The notes below the pieces were generated by a model. The model did not search any database. It saw nothing but the letters and a program-made list of their open reading frames with translations, and was not told the DNA's origin. A stretch of 64,000 nucleotides of DNA, from positions 60,279-124,278 of the forward strand of contig CABUCM010000004.1 of NCBI GenBank assembly GCA_902490005.1. Direction: 5' to 3'. This DNA is from an uncultured Ruminiclostridium sp. GTDB lineage: Bacteria; Bacillota; Clostridia; Oscillospirales; Acutalibacteraceae. The translations under genes and the position numbers were made by a program. Positions 33,881 to 42,416 of the stretch are shown in pieces; the first letter of the stretch is position 1; each line of letters opens with the position of its first letter.

Positions 33881-33917
33881 AAAAAGAGGGGAATGAGTTT
33901 TCTCATTCCCCTCTTTT
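33881..33917 (-). terminator. Terminator of the ubiB operon
   Basis: AAAAGAGGGGAATGAG and CTCATTCCCCTCTTTT pair perfectly; on the minus strand seven T follow. It lies about 100 bases past the ubiB stop. Confidence 0.85.
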
Positions 33918-34018
33918 GCTTGTAAACGTTAACGGCGGCAAGGCCCCATATAAAATTACTTTTCGTAAGAACCCTTTTACTTGCGGCTGGCCTGAGTGGT
34001 TTTCCTGGCTGAAGGTGG

Positions 34019-35674
34019 TTATTTCCGCTTCCTTTGGTACATGTCCCACAGCAGCTTGCCGAGGAACAGCAGGGAGAGCAGGTAGCCTACCCCGGCGGGC
34101 CAGGGGATGCCGCCCCATTTTGGCTCAATCTGGAGGGTGCACAGCAGGCTGGAACCCACAGTCAGCCCGGCGGTAATGATGCACAGGGCCAGTTTGTTCA
34201 CCATGCGGTCGATTTTTTTCAAAGGCTCCTCAGAGCCGACAATTTCCAAATTCAGCTTGGTTTGGCCCTTGGCAGCCATGCGAAGGACGTCGGAAAACTG
34301 GGCGGGCACGGAAACCCCTTTGCTGAGAAAACCCTGGAGGGCCTTCCACAGAGAGGCGCCGGCCTGCTTGAAATCCAGGTTGTCCTTCATCCCGCCGGCC
34401 AGGTGGTTCACAATAATTTGAATGACGCTGACATGGGGACAGCAGGCGGTGATAACCCCTTCGATGGTCATCACGCCCCGGCCCAGCATGCTCAGGCCCG
34501 CGGGCAGGGAAATGCCGTTGGTTTTGGCTAGGTCCATCAGCTCCTCCAGCATTTGGCCCATGTTCAGGCTGCCCAGGTCCAGGTCGCCGTAGCGGGTGAC
34601 AAAGTCGTCCAAATCGGTATACAGCCGGGTGTGGTTCACTTTCCCTTTTACCGCGCCCAGCGTTAAAATTACGTTTTTCAGTTCGTAAACATCCCGGTTT
34701 GCCAGGGCGGCGATGGCCTGGCGGAACAGCCCCTTGTCCCGGGCGGTAAGCCTTCCCATCATGCCGAAATCCAGCCAGACGATTTTTCCATCCCGGATCC
34801 AGATGTTGCCCGGATGGGGGTCGGCGTGGAAAAAGGCGTCGTCGAAAATCTGCTTGCAGTAGTTGTCCGCCAGTTTTTCCCCGATTTCCGTCATGTCGTA
34901 GCCCATTGCCTCCAGAGTCTGGATTTGGTCAATAGGGATGCCCTCGATGTATTCCATAACCAGTATTTTTCCGGTGGAAAGGTCTTTTTCCAGCTTGGGC
35001 GCGGCGATATAGGCGATTCCCCGGTTCAGTTCCTCAAATTCCAGAAGGTTTCCCGCCTCTTTCAGGAAGTTCATTTCCTCCTGGGCCACTGCCCACATTT
35101 CCGTGAGGACCATGTCCAAATCCACAGGCTGGCCGTCGGCGCCGCCTAACAGCTTCAAAAAGCCCGCCGCCTTCCGCAGCAGCAGGATGTCGTTGGCCAT
35201 GAGCTGCTGTATCCCCGGCCGCTGCACCTTCAGCACCACCTGCCTGCCGTCCGGCAGCACGGCCTTGTGCACCTGGGCGATAGACGCACAACCAAGAGGT
35301 TCACGCTCCACGTGAGCAAAAACCTCTTGTAACGGTAATTTGTATTCTTCTTCTAAAACCTGCTGGATCTGCGCGAAGGGAAGAGGCCTGACATCCGCCA
35401 GGAGCTTGGAAAGCTCCTGGCAGTATTCCCGGGGCAGAATGTCCGGATGCATGGACATAATCTGGCCCAGCTTGATAAAGGTAGGCCCCATATCCTCCAG
35501 CACCGCCCGAAGCTTCTCCGGGGTCAGCCCCCGAATCAGGTCGTGCCTGCGGAGAATCCCCAAAAGCTCCCGGAAACGGCTGCCCATAGAGGGGTTATCT
35601 GAAAAGGCGGCCTCTTCCGGCTGGGCCGGGGAAGCCGCCTTTTTTTCATTGTTAGGCTTTGGCGTCTGGGTCAT
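34019..35674 (-). CDS. UbiB/ABC1/AarF-family atypical kinase
   Basis: A 551-aa protein-kinase-like ATPase. The family marks are all visible: the KxGQ motif in FIKLGQIMSMHPDILP near residue 73, the Ala-rich nucleotide loop in CASIAQVHKAVL, the lysine in VVLKVQRPG, the catalytic HADPHPGNIW near 283, and the metal-binding WLDFGMMG near 298. Two C-terminal membrane helices (about 495-540) anchor it. Relatives support ubiquinone synthesis, but no quinone pathway is visible and this looks like an anaerobe, so a general lipid-related role is more likely. The start overlaps the phasin-like gene by 23 bases, and the weak AAGG site suggests coupled translation. The N-terminal 30 residues are low-complexity. 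Confidence 0.92.
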   Translation of the reverse strand: MTQTPKPNNEKKAASPAQPEEAAFSDNPSMGSRFRELLGILRRHDLIRGLTPEKLRAVLEDMGPTFIKLGQIMSMHPDILPREYCQELSKLLADVRPLPFAQIQQVLEEEYKLPLQEVFAHVEREPLGCASIAQVHKAVLPDGRQVVLKVQRPGIQQLMANDILLLRKAAGFLKLLGGADGQPVDLDMVLTEMWAVAQEEMNFLKEAGNLLEFEELNRGIAYIAAPKLEKDLSTGKILVMEYIEGIPIDQIQTLEAMGYDMTEIGEKLADNYCKQIFDDAFFHADPHPGNIWIRDGKIVWLDFGMMGRLTARDKGLFRQAIAALANRDVYELKNVILTLGAVKGKVNHTRLYTDLDDFVTRYGDLDLGSLNMGQMLEELMDLAKTNGISLPAGLSMLGRGVMTIEGVITACCPHVSVIQIIVNHLAGGMKDNLDFKQAGASLWKALQGFLSKGVSVPAQFSDVLRMAAKGQTKLNLEIVGSEEPLKKIDRMVNKLALCIITAGLTVGSSLLCTLQIEPKWGGIPWPAGVGYLLSLLFLGKLLWDMYQRKRK

Positions 35675-36005
35675 CCTTTTTCTCCATTTCAGCGAGCTTG
35701 ACGCGCAGAAGCGCCAGTTCCTCTGGGCTCATTTGATCCAACCGGTCCAAAAGGCTTTCCGGAGCCTTGGGCGCGTCGGCGCCGGTAACGGTTTCCACGT
35801 GCTTTTTTACCGTGGCCTCCGCCTGGCCCGCCGCCTTTTTCATATCCCGCTTCAATTCCTCGTTGATGATCTTGCCCTGCTCCACCGTAAGCTCTCCCTT
35901 TTGCACGAACGCATCCACCACCTCTTTGGATTTCTCCGCCGTGGTGGCGATGGCGCCGATACCGGCTAAAAAGAAGCGCCTCAATTCCTCGCTGCAGCTA
36001 CCCAT
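35652..36005 (-). CDS. Phasin-like helical protein upstream of ubiB
   Basis: A 117-aa protein predicted to be almost entirely helical: FFLAGIGAIATTAEKSKEVVDAFVQKGELTV (about 12-42, shown in part) resembles the phasin/PhaF-like N-terminus, followed by a charged helix and a C-terminal segment with MSPEELALLRVKLAEMEKK. It lacks signal or membrane segments but has an amphipathic start. Small phasin-superfamily proteins next to UbiB-like kinases are common in Clostridia, in my recollection; their role is unknown, and no polyhydroxyalkanoate genes are in the window. The ATG follows GAGGGGAGGAAACCCT-like sequence. The gene overlaps ubiB by 23 bases and starts 14 bases after the upstream small gene ends. 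Confidence 0.6.
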   Translation of the reverse strand: MGSCSEELRRFFLAGIGAIATTAEKSKEVVDAFVQKGELTVEQGKIINEELKRDMKKAAGQAEATVKKHVETVTGADAPKAPESLLDRLDQMSPEELALLRVKLAEMEKKDDPDAKA

Positions 36006-36019
36006 AGGGTTTCCTCCCC

Positions 36020-36247
36020 TCAGTCTTCCTCGCTGTCTTCGTCGTCAAAGGTGATCCCGCTGCAGGCGGCGCAGTCGCCATCCTCGCAGTCGTCGCAATC
36101 GCTGAAGTCGTATTCATCCATCACAGGAGTAGAGCTGAATACAATTTTACGGTGATTGGTGATCTTTACCAGGAAATAGGCCAAGCCGGCCAGAGCGCCG
36201 ATCACCAGCAATACCACGCCAAATTTGCTTTTTTTATTACCATCCAT
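36020..36247 (-). CDS. 75-aa single-pass membrane protein with acidic Cys-rich tail
   Basis: I do not recognise this protein. It has a basic N-terminus (MDGNKKSK), one membrane helix at about residues 9-27, and a tail dominated by Asp, Glu and Cys: DYDFSDCDDC-like spacing with four Cys in EYDFSDCDDCEDGDCAACSG. The tail could bind metal or act as a disulphide/redox element; by the positive-inside rule the tail would face outside. The ATG at 36247 follows AAGGAGG, a very strong site, and a promoter lies about 40 bases upstream. It is the first gene of a three-gene operon with the phasin-like and UbiB-like genes, so it is probably part of the same membrane-linked function. Confidence 0.75.
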   Translation of the reverse strand: MDGNKKSKFGVVLLVIGALAGLAYFLVKITNHRKIVFSSTPVMDEYDFSDCDDCEDGDCAACSGITFDDEDSEED

Positions 36248-36289
36248 TTTAAATATACCTCCTTAAAATGATACGTTCTGTCTATGGCT

Positions 36290-36319
36290 ATTATAACACG
36301 CCGGGCGGAAAAAAGTCAC
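36290..36319 (-). promoter_or_regulatory. Promoter of the 75-aa/phasin-like/ubiB operon
   Basis: On the minus strand GTGACT (36314-36319), 18 bases, a perfect TATAAT (36290-36295). Confidence 0.55.
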
Positions 36320-36340
36320 TAGCTTTGTGTAAATTTACTA

Positions 36341-37159
36341 TTAACAATCCTTTTGTTCCAGGATGAATTTGTAAATCGCGTCTGAGACGCCGTCCTCGTC
36401 GTTGCTTTTGGTCACAGCGCCGGCCGCGTCCATTACCTCGGGGACAGCGTTGGCCATGGCGATTCCAAGGCCGGCGTACGCCACCATGGAAATATCGTTG
36501 TAGCTGTCGCCGCAGGCCGCCAGGTTTTCCCGGGCCAGGCCAAGATGCTTCAGCAGGACCCCTAAGGAGGCGGCCTTGTCAATGCCTTTTGCCACAAATT
36601 CCAGATAAAAATCCTCAGAGCGGAATACATCCACCTGGTCCCCGAACGCGGCCCGGGCCGTTTGTTCCAGCGCTAAAATTTGCTCCGGCGCGCCGCAGGC
36701 CATCAGTTTTACCACCGGAAAGGTGACGTACGCGGCCAGATCCGGCACCTCCTTGTATTCCATGCGGCAGACCGCGGCCTCCCGGTCAAACCACAAGCGG
36801 TCCACATGCTCCAGAAGCACATATTGGTCCTGATAGCTGATGGCCTCCATGCCGCCTTCCTTTACCATGCGGATGATTTTGGGCACCAGCTCCTGAGGGA
36901 TGGTTTTTTCATAAATGGTTTCGCCGGTTTTACAATCCACGATTTTACCGCCGTTGTAGGATAGCAAATAACCGCCTTTTTCCGAAAGCTTGAGATCCTG
37001 GGCGGGCCAAAGGCCCCGGGTAGGCCGGCCGGATGCCAGCGCCACCGTGCCGCCGGCGCGGATGAAAGACCATACGGCCCGCTTTGTCGCCTCTGTGACA
37101 GTCCCTTTGGAGGACACCAGCGTGCCATCCAGGTCCAGGGCTAATAACCGATACTGCAT
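36341..37159 (-). CDS. Cof-type HAD-superfamily phosphatase
   Basis: A 272-aa cytoplasmic phosphatase of the Cof (IIB cap) group. Motif I is LLALDLDGTLVSS at residues 5-17 with both catalytic Asp; motif II is the VALASGRPTRG segment; the motif III Lys and motif IV lie in AACGDSYNDISMVAYAGLGI near 220. Cof proteins dephosphorylate sugar phosphates, FMN and similar small molecules; the substrate is not readable. The ATG at 37159 follows AAGGTGTGTGG; an open frame reaching 37192 lacks a ribosome site. A TATAAT on the minus strand at 37194-37199 suggests its own promoter. Confidence 0.92.
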   Translation of the reverse strand: MQYRLLALDLDGTLVSSKGTVTEATKRAVWSFIRAGGTVALASGRPTRGLWPAQDLKLSEKGGYLLSYNGGKIVDCKTGETIYEKTIPQELVPKIIRMVKEGGMEAISYQDQYVLLEHVDRLWFDREAAVCRMEYKEVPDLAAYVTFPVVKLMACGAPEQILALEQTARAAFGDQVDVFRSEDFYLEFVAKGIDKAASLGVLLKHLGLARENLAACGDSYNDISMVAYAGLGIAMANAVPEVMDAAGAVTKSNDEDGVSDAIYKFILEQKDC

Positions 37160-37370
37160 AACCACACACCTTTTTACATTTTTCCTTGCCACTATTATAG
37201 CATACGGCCCGGTTCCTGGCTACGCCCAAAGGGAAAAAACAAACGGCGCGCTAAGGGGAACGCTTTTTCCAGAAAAACCCGGAAACGGGAAACGGCGGCG
37301 GTTCCCGTTTCGGGAATTTAAAAATTCCAAGAAAGCGGGAAAAGGGCCGCAAAGTAAGGAGCCTGTATAT

Positions 37371-37532
37371 TTACTTGGACCGGAAATGGTTTGCCAGATT
37401 CTCCGCGCATTGGGGGTCGGAAAACTGTAGCCCGGTGAATTGGTCCAGCGGCAGCTGGATCAGGAACTCCAAAATTTGATCCGGGTTCCGTTTTGTCCCC
37501 AAATACCGCGCCAGCCTTTCGATGTTATTCAC
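37371..37532 (-). CDS. 53-aa small protein of unknown function
   Basis: A short reverse gene with a GTG start at 37532, eight bases after AGGAGGGA, and a TAA at 37371. The product (VNNIERLARYLGTKRNPDQI at the start, ending in ANHFRSK) is soluble, helical and of normal amino acid composition. The segment LEFLIQLPLDQFTGLQFSDP in the middle has alternating hydrophobic residues like a small folded domain. A good minus-strand promoter lies about 50 bases upstream of the start. I do not recognise the family. No other gene shares its transcription unit: the USP gene upstream has its own terminator, and the HAD gene downstream has its own -10 box. Confidence 0.65.
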   Translation of the reverse strand: MNNIERLARYLGTKRNPDQILEFLIQLPLDQFTGLQFSDPQCAENLANHFRSK

Positions 37533-37579
37533 GATGCAGCGTCCCTCCTGAAAAGTATTTGACTTAGAAGCTACTTCCT

Positions 37580-37607
37580 ATTATAGTACATTTGTTCTAT
37601 ATTTCAA
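37580..37607 (-). promoter_or_regulatory. Promoter of the 53-aa gene
   Basis: On the minus strand TTGAAA (37602-37607), 16 bases, a perfect TATAAT (37580-37585), with the start codon about 48 bases further on. Confidence 0.65.
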
Positions 37608-37669
37608 GTCAATTTCTCAAAAATGGGAAATATTTTTTATTTTTGGGGACAATTTCCCAGATTTTCGCT

Positions 37670-37706
37670 AAAAAGCCCTTTGGAGAACCCCCTCCAAAGG
37701 GCTTTT
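37670..37706 (-). terminator. Terminator of the UspA-like gene
   Basis: AAAAGCCCTTTGGAG and CTCCAAAGGGCTTTT form a perfect 15-bp stem about 20 bases past the stop. It separates this gene from the 53-aa gene. Confidence 0.85.
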
Positions 37707-37725
37707 CATTTATGAAGATAGTCCT

Positions 37726-38178
37726 CTATCCGGCGAACGGGGTTTTATGAAAAAATCCCGGGCGGTAGTTGGGATAGATATGATAAATTTTCCCTGATAC
37801 GGAAACCATAGAAATCGGAATGGTGGGAACCAAGCTGTGAAGAGACTGGGCAAATGCGTCGGGCCCGCCGCTTTCCCCGTTAAAAAGCTGGGTGACGATT
37901 TGTTTGGCGCCGGCTTTTCGCGCGAATTTGGCGGTGGCGGCGGCAAAATTATCATCGAATAAAATGGTAAGCTCGGCGCCGGCGTCCTTGCTCTGGCGGT
38001 AAAATTGCTCGATTTCATGTCCACGGGCACAATACCCATTGGCGCTGGGCTGTATGTTGACGATTTGCAGGGGAAGATTCATTTCTAAGGACAATCGTTT
38101 CCCAAAGGCAATCAGCTCCTTGCTGAAATCGGGATGATTTACGCAAACGAGTATGGACTCTGTGGCTTTTTTATTCAC
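37726..38178 (-). CDS. Universal stress protein-like (UspA fold)
   Basis: A 150-aa protein with an adenine-nucleotide alpha-hydrolase-like fold: an opening strand ESILVCVNHPDFSKELIAFG, LSLEMNLPLQIVNIQP, and the internal strand AELTILFDDNFAAATAKFAR followed by AGAKQIVTQLF. The usual G-x2-G-x9-G-S/T nucleotide motif of ATP-binding USPs is not clear, so nucleotide binding is uncertain; it also resembles the N-terminal sensor part of KdpD-like proteins. The GTG at 38178 follows AAAGGAGG. It is a single gene. Confidence 0.65.
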   Translation of the reverse strand: MNKKATESILVCVNHPDFSKELIAFGKRLSLEMNLPLQIVNIQPSANGYCARGHEIEQFYRQSKDAGAELTILFDDNFAAATAKFARKAGAKQIVTQLFNGESGGPDAFAQSLHSLVPTIPISMVSVSGKIYHIYPNYRPGFFHKTPFAG

Positions 38179-38374
38179 AAAATAACCTCCTTTCCTCATT
38201 TGTCGTCTCTATTATAGAGAGTAAAAGTGACGTTCTTGGGAACAAATTATAGCGGTTTTGTGAATAATTTATAAATTTCAAGAGGACAATCCTAAAAACG
38301 ATAGGGACTATAACCAAGAAACGCCGCGGTATCACTAGGTTTATGCGGCGGCCTGCCAAAAAAGAAGGGAAAAT

Positions 38375-38403
38375 AAAAAAGGGCCGGAAAATTCCGGCCC
38401 TTT
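38375..38403 (-). terminator. Terminator-like hairpin without an obvious gene
   Basis: AAAGGGCCGGAA and TTCCGGCCCTTT pair perfectly; six T follow on the minus strand. No minus-strand gene lies between it and the hrcA promoter. Of the 504-base gap 38179-38682, the part 38200-38374 is AT-rich with nothing recognisable, and 38404-38580 is the only sequence this terminator could serve. Confidence 0.6.
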
Positions 38404-38591
38404 GAAACAGCGGCGGCACAGGGCGCCTATTTTAAAGGATCGTTCCAAAGCCGGCACAAAGGGGTATGGCATCCCGCCCTGGAAGAACACCGCCGGATAG
38501 GGATTTTGAGAGTAACTGTTTTCCTTCCGGGCAGAATAGGAGAAAGAGGCCGAAAAACCCCCGGATTAACAATTAGTTTACAATTGAAATA

Positions 38592-38620
38592 TTGACATTT
38601 GGGGGAATCAATGGTAAATT
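38592..38620 (+). promoter_or_regulatory. Sigma-A promoter of the hrcA-grpE-dnaK operon
   Basis: A perfect TTGACA (38592-38597), 17 bases, TAAATT (38615-38620), placing the start point at the edge of the CIRCE element. Confidence 0.75.
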
Positions 38621-38630
38621 AATAATTAGA

Positions 38631-38657
38631 TTAGCACTCTGCAAGAAGGAGTGCTAA
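38631..38657 (+). promoter_or_regulatory. CIRCE operator (HrcA-binding site)
   Basis: TTAGCACTC (38631-38639), nine bases, GAGTGCTAA (38649-38657): an exact match to the CIRCE consensus. HrcA binds it and represses the heat-shock operon; since hrcA is the first gene, the circuit is autoregulatory. Confidence 0.98.
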
Positions 38658-38682
38658 TAAACCAAAGAGCGGAGGTGAGGAT

Positions 38683-39717
38683 ATGGAGCTGGACGCCAGA
38701 AAATTAAAGATTCTTCAGGCGGTGATCGAAGCCTATATTCACACCGGCGAGCCGGTGGGCTCCAAGGCCCTGTGCGAGCTATTGGATGTCTCCGTATCGT
38801 CGGCCACCATCCGCAACGAAATGGCCAGCCTTTCCGAGCTTGGGCTGCTGGAGCAGCCCCATACCTCCGCGGGAAGGATTCCGTCCCAGCTTGGCTACCG
38901 GCTTTACATCAACGAGCTGATGCGGCCAAAGCCTTTGTCGGAAGAGGAAATGCGGTATATCGACGGGTATTTATCGGAATATGCCGACGACCCGGATCTG
39001 CTGCTGGAAAAGGCGGCTGAGATGCTTGCCGGCATGACGAAATACGCCGCCGTATCCACGACCCCCACCAACCGGGACGCCACCATTAAACAGATTCAGC
39101 TGCTGCAAACCGGCCCCCACACGGCAATGCTGGTGCTGACCACCTCCACGGGAGCGGTAAAGAGCAAGCTGTTCCGGGCCGATTACCTTTTAAATTCCGA
39201 TATTTTGCGAATGTTCACCAGGGTGCTCAATGAAAAAATGGGCGATGTCCACCTGCTGAACGTCACGCCGGATTTCATCAAGTCCACGGCTTTTTCCATC
39301 GGGGAGCTTTCCCTGATGATGGCGCCGGCGTTTGTGGCCCTAGGGCAGGCGTGCCGGGAGGTTCTAAAAACCAACGTGCTGCTGGAGGGACAGACCAATC
39401 TGCTGTACCTGTCGGAATACGAGGTGGACAGCGTGAAAAGGCTGCTGCATTTTCTGGAGCGGCGCAGCGATCTGGCAAAGCTGATCGGCGCGCAGAAAGA
39501 AAAAGTTGGCGTGTTTATCGGCGGGGAAAGCAACCACCCGGAGATGATCGACACCAGCGTGGTGCTCGCCCGGTATTCCATGGGGAAAAGCGCCAGGGGA
39601 ACCCTGGGCGTCATCGGCCCCACCCGGATGGATTATCCCAAGATCGTTTCAAATCTTCAATATTTGGCCCAGTCTGTGGGCGGTATGCTCAGCGAGATTA
39701 TGGACGCAGGCGTTTAG
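38683..39717 (+). CDS. hrcA: Heat-inducible transcription repressor HrcA
   Basis: A 344-aa repressor of class I heat-shock genes that binds CIRCE; its folding depends on GroEL, which makes it a chaperone sensor. The N-terminal winged helix contains ILQAVIEAYIHTGEPVGSKA and SVSSATIRNEMASL, then EQPHTSAGRIPSQLGYRLYI, all classic. The central and C-terminal GAF-like domain includes VFIGGESNHPEM. The ATG follows GGAGGTGAGG. It is the first gene of the hrcA-grpE-dnaK operon, just behind the CIRCE site, as in Bacillus. Confidence 0.97.
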   Translation: MELDARKLKILQAVIEAYIHTGEPVGSKALCELLDVSVSSATIRNEMASLSELGLLEQPHTSAGRIPSQLGYRLYINELMRPKPLSEEEMRYIDGYLSEYADDPDLLLEKAAEMLAGMTKYAAVSTTPTNRDATIKQIQLLQTGPHTAMLVLTTSTGAVKSKLFRADYLLNSDILRMFTRVLNEKMGDVHLLNVTPDFIKSTAFSIGELSLMMAPAFVALGQACREVLKTNVLLEGQTNLLYLSEYEVDSVKRLLHFLERRSDLAKLIGAQKEKVGVFIGGESNHPEMIDTSVVLARYSMGKSARGTLGVIGPTRMDYPKIVSNLQYLAQSVGGMLSEIMDAGV

Positions 39718-39761
39718 CCGCGTTTTATCATAGAGAAATCAACCGAAAGGAGACATAGATC

Positions 39762-40325
39762 TTGAGTAAGAAGGAAAAGAAAGAGCGGGAACAGGCTGTC
39801 CCTCAGGAAGAGGCGGAGAAGGATCTGCCGGAAACCGAGCCGGAGGCCGGGGAACAGGAAGCCAAGGGGGAGGAAACCGGAAAGGATCCCCTGGAGGAGC
39901 TTCAAGACGAGCTGAACAAGCAAAAAGATATGCTGCTGAGAACCGCGGCGGAATATGAAAACTTCCGGAAACGGACGGAAAAAGAGAAACGGGCCATTTA
40001 TGCCGACGCCACGGCGGAAGCCGTGAAGGCGATTTTACCCATTGCCGACAGCCTGGAATACGCGGTGAAGGCCCAGGACGGCGCCACAGAGGAATATCAG
40101 AAAGGGCTGGAGATGATCCAGAGCCAGTTCAACGCGTCGCTGGAAAAGCTGGGGGTTTCCCCGGTGGGCGAGGCCGGCGAGGAGTTTAACCCGGAAATCC
40201 ACAACGCGGTGGCCCATATCGAGGATGAAACCGTCGCGGAAAATACCATTGTGGAGGTGTTCCAGAAAGGCTATATGCTGAAGGAAAAGGTCATCCGCCA
40301 CGCCATGGTCAAGGTAGCGAACTAG
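39762..40325 (+). CDS. grpE: Nucleotide exchange factor GrpE
   Basis: GrpE releases ADP from DnaK so the chaperone can reload. The 187-aa product has a disordered, Glu/Lys-rich N-terminus (about 1-50), a long coiled-coil helix starting DELNKQKDMLLRTAAEYENF, then KRTEKEKRAIYADA, and a C-terminal beta domain with EEFNPEIHNAVAHIED and GYMLKEKVIRHAMVKVAN. The start is a TTG at 39762, eight bases after AAAGGAG; no ATG is available at this point. It is 44 bases from hrcA and 105 bases from dnaK without a terminator. Confidence 0.96.
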   Translation: MSKKEKKEREQAVPQEEAEKDLPETEPEAGEQEAKGEETGKDPLEELQDELNKQKDMLLRTAAEYENFRKRTEKEKRAIYADATAEAVKAILPIADSLEYAVKAQDGATEEYQKGLEMIQSQFNASLEKLGVSPVGEAGEEFNPEIHNAVAHIEDETVAENTIVEVFQKGYMLKEKVIRHAMVKVAN

Positions 40326-40430
40326 CGTATCGGCAATGCCAGGGGCAGCCCCCTGATTTTATAAATGAATTGCACATAACCTGAAAAAAACACGCGCAAA
40401 GCGCGGCACACAAATAGGAGGAATTTTATT

Positions 40431-42281
40431 ATGGCAAAGACAATTGGTATCGATTTAGGTACGACCAACTCCTGCGTAGCGGTGATCGAAGGCGGCGAGC
40501 CGGTGGTCATTCCTAACGCGGAAGGCGGCAGAACCACCCCGTCCGTGGTGGCGTTCTCCAAAACCGGCGAGCGCCTGGTGGGCCAGGTGGCAAAGCGCCA
40601 GGCCATCACCAACCCGGATAAGACCGTTTCTTCCATCAAAAGGGAAATGGGCTCCAACTACAAAGTAAATATTGACGGCAAGGACTATACCCCGCAGGAG
40701 ATTTCCGCCATGATCCTGACCAAGCTGAAGACCGACGCGGAAGCCTATCTGGGCGAAAAGGTGACCCAGGCCGTCATCACCGTCCCGGCTTACTTTACCG
40801 ACGCCCAGCGCCAGGCCACCAAGGATGCCGGTAAAATCGCCGGCTTGGATGTCAAGAGAATCATCAACGAGCCTACCGCCGCGGCTTTGTCCTACGGCAT
40901 CGATAAGGAAACCGACCAAAAGGTCATGGTATACGACCTGGGCGGCGGCACCTTCGACGTATCCATCATCGAGATGGGCGACGGCGTCCAGGAGGTTCTG
41001 GCCACCGCCGGCAACAACCGCTTAGGCGGCGACGACTTCGACCAGAGGGTCATGGACTGGATCGTGGGCTCCTTCAAAGCCGAGACCGGCGTGGACCTGA
41101 AGGGCGACAAGATGGCCATGCAGAGAGTGAAGGAAGCCGCGGAAAAGGCTAAGATCGACCTGTCCGGCATCACCTCCACCAACATCAACCTGCCCTTTAT
41201 CACCGCCGACGCCACCGGCCCCAAGCATTTGGATCTGAACCTTTCCAGAGCCAAGTTTAATGAGCTGACCGCCGACCTGGTGGAAAAGACCATGGGCCCG
41301 GTCCGTCAGGCTCTGTCCGACTCCGGCCTGGCCATCGATAAGATCGACAAGGTGCTGATGGTGGGCGGTTCCTCCAGAATCCCCGCCGTACAGGATGCGG
41401 TTAAGAAATTTACCGGCAAAGAGCCCTTCAAGGGCATCAATCCCGACGAGTGCGTGGCCATCGGCGCGGCCATTCAGGCCGGCGTGCTGGGCGGCGAGGT
41501 GGAAGGCCTGCTGCTGCTGGATGTTACGCCCCTTTCTTTGGGCGTGGAGACCATGGGCGGCGTGATGACCAAGATCATCGAGAGAAACACCACCATCCCC
41601 ACCAAGAAGAGCCAGATCTTCTCCACCGCCGTGGACGGCCAGACCCAGGTAGAGGTCAACGTGCTCCAGGGCGAGCGTGAGTTTGCCCGGGACAATAAGC
41701 AGCTTGGCCTGTTCAAGCTGGATGGCATCGCCCCCGCGCCCAGAGGCATTCCTCAGATCGAGGTTACCTTCGACATCGACGCCAACGGCATCGTGAACGT
41801 TTACGCCAAGGACCTGGGCACCGGGAAGGAACAGAAGATCACCATTACCTCCAGTTCTAACATGAGCAAGGACGATATCGACAAGGCCGTAAAGGAAGCC
41901 GAGCGGTATGCCGATGAGGATAAGAAGCGGAGAGAGGAAGTCGAGCAGAAGAACGAGGCTGAAAACCTGTGCTACGCCACGGAGAAGCTGATTTCCGACA
42001 ACGCCGACAAGATCTCCGAGGATGACAAATCCGCCCTGAACCAGAAGGTTGCCGCCTTGAAGGAAGCCATTGCCGCCAACGACATGGACCGCATCAAGAA
42101 TGGCAAGGACGAACTGCAAAAGGTCATGTATGAGGTATCCGGCAAGATGTACCAGCAGGCGGCTCCCCAGGGAGACCCCAACGCGGCCCAGCAGCCCGGC
42201 GGCGACCCGAACCAGGGCGGCGCCAACGGCAACGTCTACGACGCGGACTACAAGGAAGTGGACGACGACCATAAGGAATAA
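40431..42281 (+). CDS. dnaK: Chaperone protein DnaK (Hsp70)
   Basis: The ATP-driven Hsp70 binds unfolded segments and cooperates with DnaJ, GrpE and ClpB. The 616-aa product has the ATPase domain ([19 protein letters not shown] at the start, [19 protein letters not shown] near 167, [14 protein letters not shown] near 310), the linker [18 protein letters not shown] near 362, the substrate domain and a C-terminal helical lid. The tail is Gly/Asn/Pro-rich and ends EVDDDHKE, a normal DnaK ending. As in other Firmicutes, the 24-residue segment of proteobacterial DnaK is missing, which explains the shorter length. The ATG follows AGGAGG. Confidence 0.98.
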   Translation: MAKTIGIDLGTTNSCVAVIEGGEPVVIPNAEGGRTTPSVVAFSKTGERLVGQVAKRQAITNPDKTVSSIKREMGSNYKVNIDGKDYTPQEISAMILTKLKTDAEAYLGEKVTQAVITVPAYFTDAQRQATKDAGKIAGLDVKRIINEPTAAALSYGIDKETDQKVMVYDLGGGTFDVSIIEMGDGVQEVLATAGNNRLGGDDFDQRVMDWIVGSFKAETGVDLKGDKMAMQRVKEAAEKAKIDLSGITSTNINLPFITADATGPKHLDLNLSRAKFNELTADLVEKTMGPVRQALSDSGLAIDKIDKVLMVGGSSRIPAVQDAVKKFTGKEPFKGINPDECVAIGAAIQAGVLGGEVEGLLLLDVTPLSLGVETMGGVMTKIIERNTTIPTKKSQIFSTAVDGQTQVEVNVLQGEREFARDNKQLGLFKLDGIAPAPRGIPQIEVTFDIDANGIVNVYAKDLGTGKEQKITITSSSNMSKDDIDKAVKEAERYADEDKKRREEVEQKNEAENLCYATEKLISDNADKISEDDKSALNQKVAALKEAIAANDMDRIKNGKDELQKVMYEVSGKMYQQAAPQGDPNAAQQPGGDPNQGGANGNVYDADYKEVDDDHKE

Positions 42282-42311
42282 TGGCCGCCGGCCCCATGGG
42301 CAAAGAATTTG

Positions 42312-42340
42312 TTGCAAACAGGCAGCTCGGGGGATATAAT
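42312..42340 (+). promoter_or_regulatory. Separate sigma-A promoter of dnaJ
   Basis: TTGCAA (42312-42317), 17 bases, a perfect TATAAT (42335-42340), in the 272-base gap between dnaK and dnaJ. No CIRCE element is next to it. Confidence 0.65.
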
Positions 42341-42391
42341 AAAAAATAGGCTTTATAGTTTATCAGACTCTATCAAACGAGCAGTTGAATC

Positions 42392-42416
42392 GGCGCGGCC
42401 ATTCTTTGGCCGCGCC
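42392..42416 (+). terminator. Hairpin in the dnaJ leader
   Basis: A perfect 9-bp stem, GGCGCGGCC with GGCCGCGCC, around ATTCTTT, without a T run. It lies about 45 bases downstream of the dnaJ promoter, in the mRNA leader; it could slow or partly stop transcription coming from dnaK, or act at the mRNA level. Confidence 0.45.

Noticed and set aside
33823..34176. 117-codon plus-strand frame before ubiB
   Set aside because: Crosses a strong terminator and runs antisense into ubiB; composition is not protein-like.
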